Of a DNA stretch of 64,000 nucleotides, positions 60,298 through 64,000 are shown piece by piece (the first letter of the stretch is position 1; every line of letters begins with the position of its first letter). Position numbers and translations under genes: made by a program. The stretch comes from Dongia deserti (GTDB lineage Bacteria; Pseudomonadota; Alphaproteobacteria; Dongiales; Dongiaceae), in assembly GCF_003574735.1 (NCBI RefSeq), contig NZ_QORW01000004.1, positions 62,001 to 126,000 on the forward strand. The letters run 5' to 3'. The notes under the pieces were generated by a model, which saw nothing but the letters and a program-made list of their open reading frames with translations, searched no databases and was not told the origin of the DNA.

Positions 60298-63012
60298 ATG
60301 CCGAATCGCCATCTTAGCGATCAACCGGTAGCAAGTCTCCCACGGGCAGCTTCGGCTCAGGTCCGGCGACAGCCGGCCGGCGAACTGCGCACGCTGGTCG
60401 ATCTGATCGGCCGCTGGCGCCAGAATGAAGAGCCTGCGGTCATTGTCGACCAGGAAGGCGAGCCGGAGGTCACGACCTACAGCTGGCTGGCCGACACGGC
60501 GGCAAAGATCGCGGCGCGGCTGCGCAGCGCCGGCCTTGAGCCGGAGGAACGCATCGCCATCCTGGCGCCGAACTCGCCCGCCTGGATCGCCGCCTATTTC
60601 GGGATCATCGCATCGGGCGCAACCGCCGTCCCGCTGGACTATCACAGCGCCGCTTCCGAGCTCGAGGGCATGCTGACGCGCAGCAAATGCCGTCGGCTAT
60701 TCACCAGCAAGGCTGCGCTGGAAAACTTGCCGAAGTCCTGGAGCGATGGCGCCGATGCCGTCCATGTCCTCGACGATCCCGATCGCGCCGAGGGCAAGAT
60801 CACGAGCTGGACGGTGTTGTTCGAGGATGCGCGCGACGTGGCCTTGCCCGCGGTTCGGCCGGACCACCTCGCCTCGCTTCTGTTCACGTCCGGCACGACC
60901 GGCACGCCGAAGGCGGTACCGCTGACCCACAGCCAGTTCCTGTCCAACGTGAATGCCCTGATGCAGGCGAACCTGATCCGCGCGGGCGATCGCGTGCTCC
61001 TGCCGCTGCCGCTGCATCACACCTATCCGTTTACGGTCGGCATGCTCACCAGCCTCAGCATCGGCGCAACGCTGGTCCTTCCCGGTGGTGCTACCGGCCC
61101 GCAGATCCTGCAGGCTGCGCGCACCGCCGCGGTCTCGGCGATCCTTGGCGTGCCTGGCCTCTATGCCGCGATGATCAACGGCATCGAGGCGCGGATGAAG
61201 CGGCGCGGCTGGCTCGCGCGCAGCGCCTTCAGGAACTTGCTGTCGCTGTCCACGTGGCTGAGCCGCAGGCTCGGCTTGCGCGTCGGCCGAGCGCTGTTCG
61301 CGCCTTTGCATCGCGAGTTCGGCGGCAAGCTCCGCGTGTTGAGCTCCGGCGGGGCGAAGCTGGATCCAGAAATCGCCTGGACACTGGAGGGGCTGGGGTG
61401 GCGCGTGCTGACGGGCTATGGCCTCACGGAAACGGCGCCCATTCTCACCTTCAACGCACCGCACAATGCGCGCATCGGATCGGAAGGCAGGCCGATCCCC
61501 GGTGTCCAGCTGCGCACCGTACCGGTGGAAGGCAGCGAATTCGGCGAGATCATCGCCTCGGGCCCGAGCGTCTTCTCCGGCTATCTCGACAATCCCGAAG
61601 CGAATGCGGAGGCGTTCGTCGAGCCTGGCTGGTTCCGCACCAAGGATCTCGGCTTCGTGGATGAGGATGGCTATCTCCACATCGTCGGCCGCGTCAACGA
61701 GACGCTGGTGCTGCCCGGCGGCAAGAAGCTGTTCCCCGAGGATATCGAGGGGCACTACGCCGACATTCTCTTCATCAAGGAAATGGCGATCCTGCAGCAC
61801 AAGAACGCGCTGGTCGCGCTGGTCGTCCCGAATCCCGAAGCGATCCGCACGCGCGGCGCGACGCGGCTCGATGCCATGTTGCGCGAGGAGATCGAGCATG
61901 CGACCGCAACGCTGCGGCCGCATGAAAGGATTACCGGTTATGCCGTTACCAGGGAGGCGCTGCCGCGCACGCAGCTCGGCAAGCTGAAGCGGCATCTGCT
62001 GCCCACCATCTATGAGCAGGCCAAGGCCGGGAAGCGCCAGAAGCCGCAGGTCGAACTGGCAGCGGAAGACAGGGAGCTGCTGGCCCGCCCCGACACCAAG
62101 CCGATCTGGGATTGGCTGGTCGCCCGCTATCCGGATCAGACGCTCACACCCGATACCAGCCCGCAACTCGATCTCGGCGTCGACTCCTTGCAATGGATCG
62201 AGCTCACGCTCGAGCTTCAGGAGCATTTCGGAGTCAGGTTCAACGAGGCCGCGATCAGCCGGATCCTGTCGATCCGCGATCTGCTGAACGAAGCCGCGCA
62301 GCTGCGGGGCGCGCCCACCGCGCCGACGGAACCGGCGCCAGATGCCGCGCAATGGGTCCGGCCGATCGGTCTCGGCCACAAGCTCCTTGGCCTCATTCTC
62401 TACGGCATCGATAAGGGGATGGCGCGGCTCATGTTCCGCCTGCAGGTGATCGGCAGGGACAAGTTGCCCGGCGAGGATCGCATCGTCCTGACGCCGAACC
62501 ATGTCAGTTTTCTCGATCCCATTCTGCTGGCGGCTGCCTTGAATCTGCGCGAACTGCAGCGGACCTGCTGGGTCGGCTGGTCCGGCATCATGCTGGCCGG
62601 CCCGATCATGCGCCTCGTCAGCCGCACCGCGAGCGTGCTGCCGATCGATCCCGACCGCGATCCGGCCGCCGCGCTGGATCTGGTCGACACCGCATTGCGG
62701 ACCAAGACCCGCTTGGTCTGGTTCCCCGAAGGTCGCCGCTCCCCGACCGGCGAGCTCAGCGAGTTCCTCCCCGGCATCGCGCTGGTTCTGGAACGTACCG
62801 GCGCCAAGGCCGTGCCCGTCCATATCAGCGGCACCTACGAAGCTTGGCCCCGCTCACGAACGCTGCCACGCCCTCACAAGGTGACGATCCGCTTCGGCTT
62901 GCCGATCAGCGCCGATGAACTCGCCGAGCGCGGCGAAGGCGCAAACCGTCACGCACGCATTGCCAATGCGCTGCAGAAGGAGGTCGCAGCACTCGGGCAC
63001 GTGAACGTGTGA
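60298..63012 (+). CDS. AMP-ligase / acyl-carrier / PlsC acyltransferase fusion
   Basis: A 904-residue three-domain protein. Residues 20-560 form an AMP-dependent ligase (SLLFTSGTTGTPKAVPLTH, LSSGGAKLDPEI, GYGLTETAPI, FRTKDLGFVDEDGYL). Residues about 605-675 are a phosphopantetheine carrier (PQLDLGVDSLQWIELTLE, with the attachment Ser). Residues about 690-900 are a 1-acyl-glycerol-3-phosphate acyltransferase (LTPNHVSFLDPILL, the N/HxxxxD box, and WFPEGRRSPTGELSEF). This could activate a fatty acid, load it on its own carrier and transfer it to a lysolipid, as Aas does through ACP. Start ATG 60298. Confidence 0.88.
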   Translation: MPNRHLSDQPVASLPRAASAQVRRQPAGELRTLVDLIGRWRQNEEPAVIVDQEGEPEVTTYSWLADTAAKIAARLRSAGLEPEERIAILAPNSPAWIAAYFGIIASGATAVPLDYHSAASELEGMLTRSKCRRLFTSKAALENLPKSWSDGADAVHVLDDPDRAEGKITSWTVLFEDARDVALPAVRPDHLASLLFTSGTTGTPKAVPLTHSQFLSNVNALMQANLIRAGDRVLLPLPLHHTYPFTVGMLTSLSIGATLVLPGGATGPQILQAARTAAVSAILGVPGLYAAMINGIEARMKRRGWLARSAFRNLLSLSTWLSRRLGLRVGRALFAPLHREFGGKLRVLSSGGAKLDPEIAWTLEGLGWRVLTGYGLTETAPILTFNAPHNARIGSEGRPIPGVQLRTVPVEGSEFGEIIASGPSVFSGYLDNPEANAEAFVEPGWFRTKDLGFVDEDGYLHIVGRVNETLVLPGGKKLFPEDIEGHYADILFIKEMAILQHKNALVALVVPNPEAIRTRGATRLDAMLREEIEHATATLRPHERITGYAVTREALPRTQLGKLKRHLLPTIYEQAKAGKRQKPQVELAAEDRELLARPDTKPIWDWLVARYPDQTLTPDTSPQLDLGVDSLQWIELTLELQEHFGVRFNEAAISRILSIRDLLNEAAQLRGAPTAPTEPAPDAAQWVRPIGLGHKLLGLILYGIDKGMARLMFRLQVIGRDKLPGEDRIVLTPNHVSFLDPILLAAALNLRELQRTCWVGWSGIMLAGPIMRLVSRTASVLPIDPDRDPAAALDLVDTALRTKTRLVWFPEGRRSPTGELSEFLPGIALVLERTGAKAVPVHISGTYEAWPRSRTLPRPHKVTIRFGLPISADELAERGEGANRHARIANALQKEVAALGHVNV

Positions 63013-63015
63013 CGA

Positions 63016-63666
63016 CTAGGACAGAGACTTGATGGCCCGCTGATATACGGCCGCGCTCAGCGCGTCGCTGACGCAGTCGAGCCGGTCGAGTAACCGCCGA
63101 TGGACCCGACAAGACTGCGCAACAGTTGATGACAAACCCAGCGAAGTCGCTGTCTGCGCCTCGCTGAAACAGGCAATCTGCCCACGGCAGGTATCCTCGA
63201 GCCAGCGAGCGAACAGCTCTCTCGCCTCGTTGTTCGCGCCATCGATATTGGCCCAATTGACATCAGTGGCCAAGTTGCCGCCCGCGGCTTTCACTAGCGG
63301 AACGGTTTCGGCGGCGACCATGAGGCAAAGCTTGTACTCTGACCCGAGCCCATTCACCTTGCAAAGCGGCGCCAGCTGGCCAGTTTGGTCGAAGGACGTC
63401 TTGAATTGCTCGTTGAGGCAGGCATCGGCACGGTTAGGACAGCGCCCGATCGCCAAGTCAAGGTAGCGATCGACCATCGAATCGATGGCTGCCGTCGCCT
63501 GATCTCGCGGCAAGGACGCGATGTATTCCGGCGTCATCGCTGCGGGATCGATATTGGCTGCTGCCGTGGTCGTGCTGCCAGCCTGCCGAGCAGGCGTCAT
63601 GCCGCCCGTCGCCGAGCATGCGGCGGCCAGGAACAAGACAACAACGGACACCAGGATTGACCGCAC
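63016..63666 (-). CDS. Cys-rich lipoprotein, paralog C
   Basis: A 216-residue lipoprotein beginning at GTG 63666, with GGGGAGG 5 bases upstream. Lipobox: SVVVLFLAAAC. Then TPEYIASLPRDQATAAIDSM, GRCPNRADACLNEQFKTSFD, GQLAPLCKVNGLGSEYKLC, DTCRGQIACFSEAQTATSLG and VAQSCRVHRRLLDRLDCVSD, SAAVYQRAIKSLS. It shares the TPEY-ASLP start, FD..G.LA..C, VAQ.C and final A-YQ-A motifs with paralog B at 58235. It ends 4 bases from the convergent fusion gene. Confidence 0.72.
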   Translation of the reverse strand: MRSILVSVVVLFLAAACSATGGMTPARQAGSTTTAAANIDPAAMTPEYIASLPRDQATAAIDSMVDRYLDLAIGRCPNRADACLNEQFKTSFDQTGQLAPLCKVNGLGSEYKLCLMVAAETVPLVKAAGGNLATDVNWANIDGANNEARELFARWLEDTCRGQIACFSEAQTATSLGLSSTVAQSCRVHRRLLDRLDCVSDALSAAVYQRAIKSLS

Positions 63667-63764
63667 GCTGACCTCCCCCACTCAGAAGTGAGCGTCAAGC
63701 GTAGTGAACGGGAGATATTCGTTCAACAGAAACGTGCATGGACGCCAGCGAGACGGGGCGGCTC

Positions 63765-64000
63765 CTAGACGTTGCTATCCGGGACCGCTGCCTTCTTCTC
63801 GGCCATGAACGCCTGCAGCGCCTCGTCGATCGCGGGATCGAGCGCGGGTGCTTCGTATTCGGCCAGCATCTTCTTATAGAGCTTGTTGGCGCGCTGGGCG
63901 GCGTCCTGCCTTCCTTCCGCTTCCCACTGCTCGAAGCTGTTGTTGTCGGCGATGGCCGAGCGATAGAAGGCGGTTTCGAAATTCGCCTGGGTGTGCGAGC
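63765..64000 (-). CDS. trimethylamine methyltransferase family (MttB-like), C-terminus (partial)
   Basis: About 77 C-terminal residues are visible, the gene running off the right edge. SHTQANFETAFYRSAIADNN, SFEQWEAEGRQDAAQRANK and LYKKMLAEYEAPALDPAID resemble the C-terminus of MttB-family enzymes, which transfer a methyl group from trimethylamine or glycine betaine to a corrinoid protein. The pyrrolysine position, if any, lies outside the window; most bacterial members lack it and act on betaines. The BCCT transporter at 52337 would suit this. Confidence 0.6.
   Translation of the reverse strand, partial: SHTQANFETAFYRSAIADNNSFEQWEAEGRQDAAQRANKLYKKMLAEYEAPALDPAIDEALQAFMAEKKAAVPDSNV

Noticed and set aside
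60297-60300. Overlapping divergent start codons (CATG) of the MFS gene and the ligase fusion
   Set aside because: The MFS frame has a better GTG/TTG start near 60254 with GGAGGGAG upstream, so the overlap is an artefact of taking the longest ORF.

Overview
The window is a high-GC (roughly 63-65%) chromosomal segment of an alphaproteobacterium, probably Rhodospirillales-like or rhizobial. The evidence is the gyrA-coaD pair, the uvrA/ssb/gyrA gene set, a glp-type glycerol ABC operon of the kind known from Rhizobium, an HWE/HisKA_2 histidine kinase, a ChrR-type anti-sigma factor, TrmFO, a tctA-type carboxylate transporter and several small PilZ proteins. Most genes have clear Shine-Dalgarno sites and many are translationally coupled (ATGA, TGATG or TAATG overlaps).

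Layout. 1-1.9 kb: end of a pseudaminic-acid cluster (pseG, pseH, pseI). 2-4.5 kb: small accessory genes, including an entericidin-like lipoprotein, a stand-alone LigD-type OB-fold remnant and an exonuclease III. 4.9-10.1 kb: a tripartite tricarboxylate transporter (TctA-TctB fusion, TctC) split by an opposite-strand methyltransferase/ATP-grasp pair. 10.1-18.7 kb (minus strand): a complete glycerol uptake and oxidation operon, glpR-glpD-glpV-glpS-glpT-glpP-glpQ-glpU, with a large nested inverted repeat between glpR and glpD. 18.8-21.9 kb: a LysR regulator divergent from a RidA/class-V aminotransferase/tautomerase operon. 21.9-25.2 kb: coaD and gyrA. 25.5-37.9 kb: an accessory block with a Rieske oxidoreductase, a kinase/ECF sigma/anti-sigma operon, a nitrilase and Asp/Glu racemase pair with a decayed tandem copy, cytochrome bd oxidase, and glucose dehydrogenase with a GH15 hydrolase. 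37.9-39.9 kb: methionine sulfoxide reductase, ssb and a PAP2 lipoprotein. 43.7-49.2 kb: uvrA, nucleoside hydrolase, GST and an EamA transporter. 49.3-56.5 kb: LysR, DUF1127, GFA protein, an IS5-family element, three PilZ proteins around a BCCT osmolyte transporter, RidA and trmFO. 56.5-64 kb: three paralogous Cys-rich lipoproteins, a periplasmic binding protein, an MFS transporter, an AMP-ligase/ACP/acyltransferase fusion, and the end of an mttB-like gene.

The most unusual part is a 3.5-kb intact transposon at 40046-43552. It has perfect 19-bp terminal inverted repeats, an 8-bp target duplication (AGTTTTTG), an IS1-type transposase and four passenger genes. At its centre is a compact transcription unit at about 41258-41573: a sigma70-like promoter, a 5' hairpin, a 32-codon ORF with a strong RBS, two mutually exclusive hairpins, a 76-nt tRNA-like gene with encoded CCA but a disrupted anticodon stem, and a perfect rho-independent terminator. 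I know of no described system with this layout. It is my main candidate for something new, although its function is not established by the sequence.

The backbone uvrA / ssb / gyrA / coaD, normally compact in alphaproteobacteria, is opened here in two places: about 13 kb between gyrA and ssb, and about 4.7 kb, including the transposon, between ssb and uvrA.
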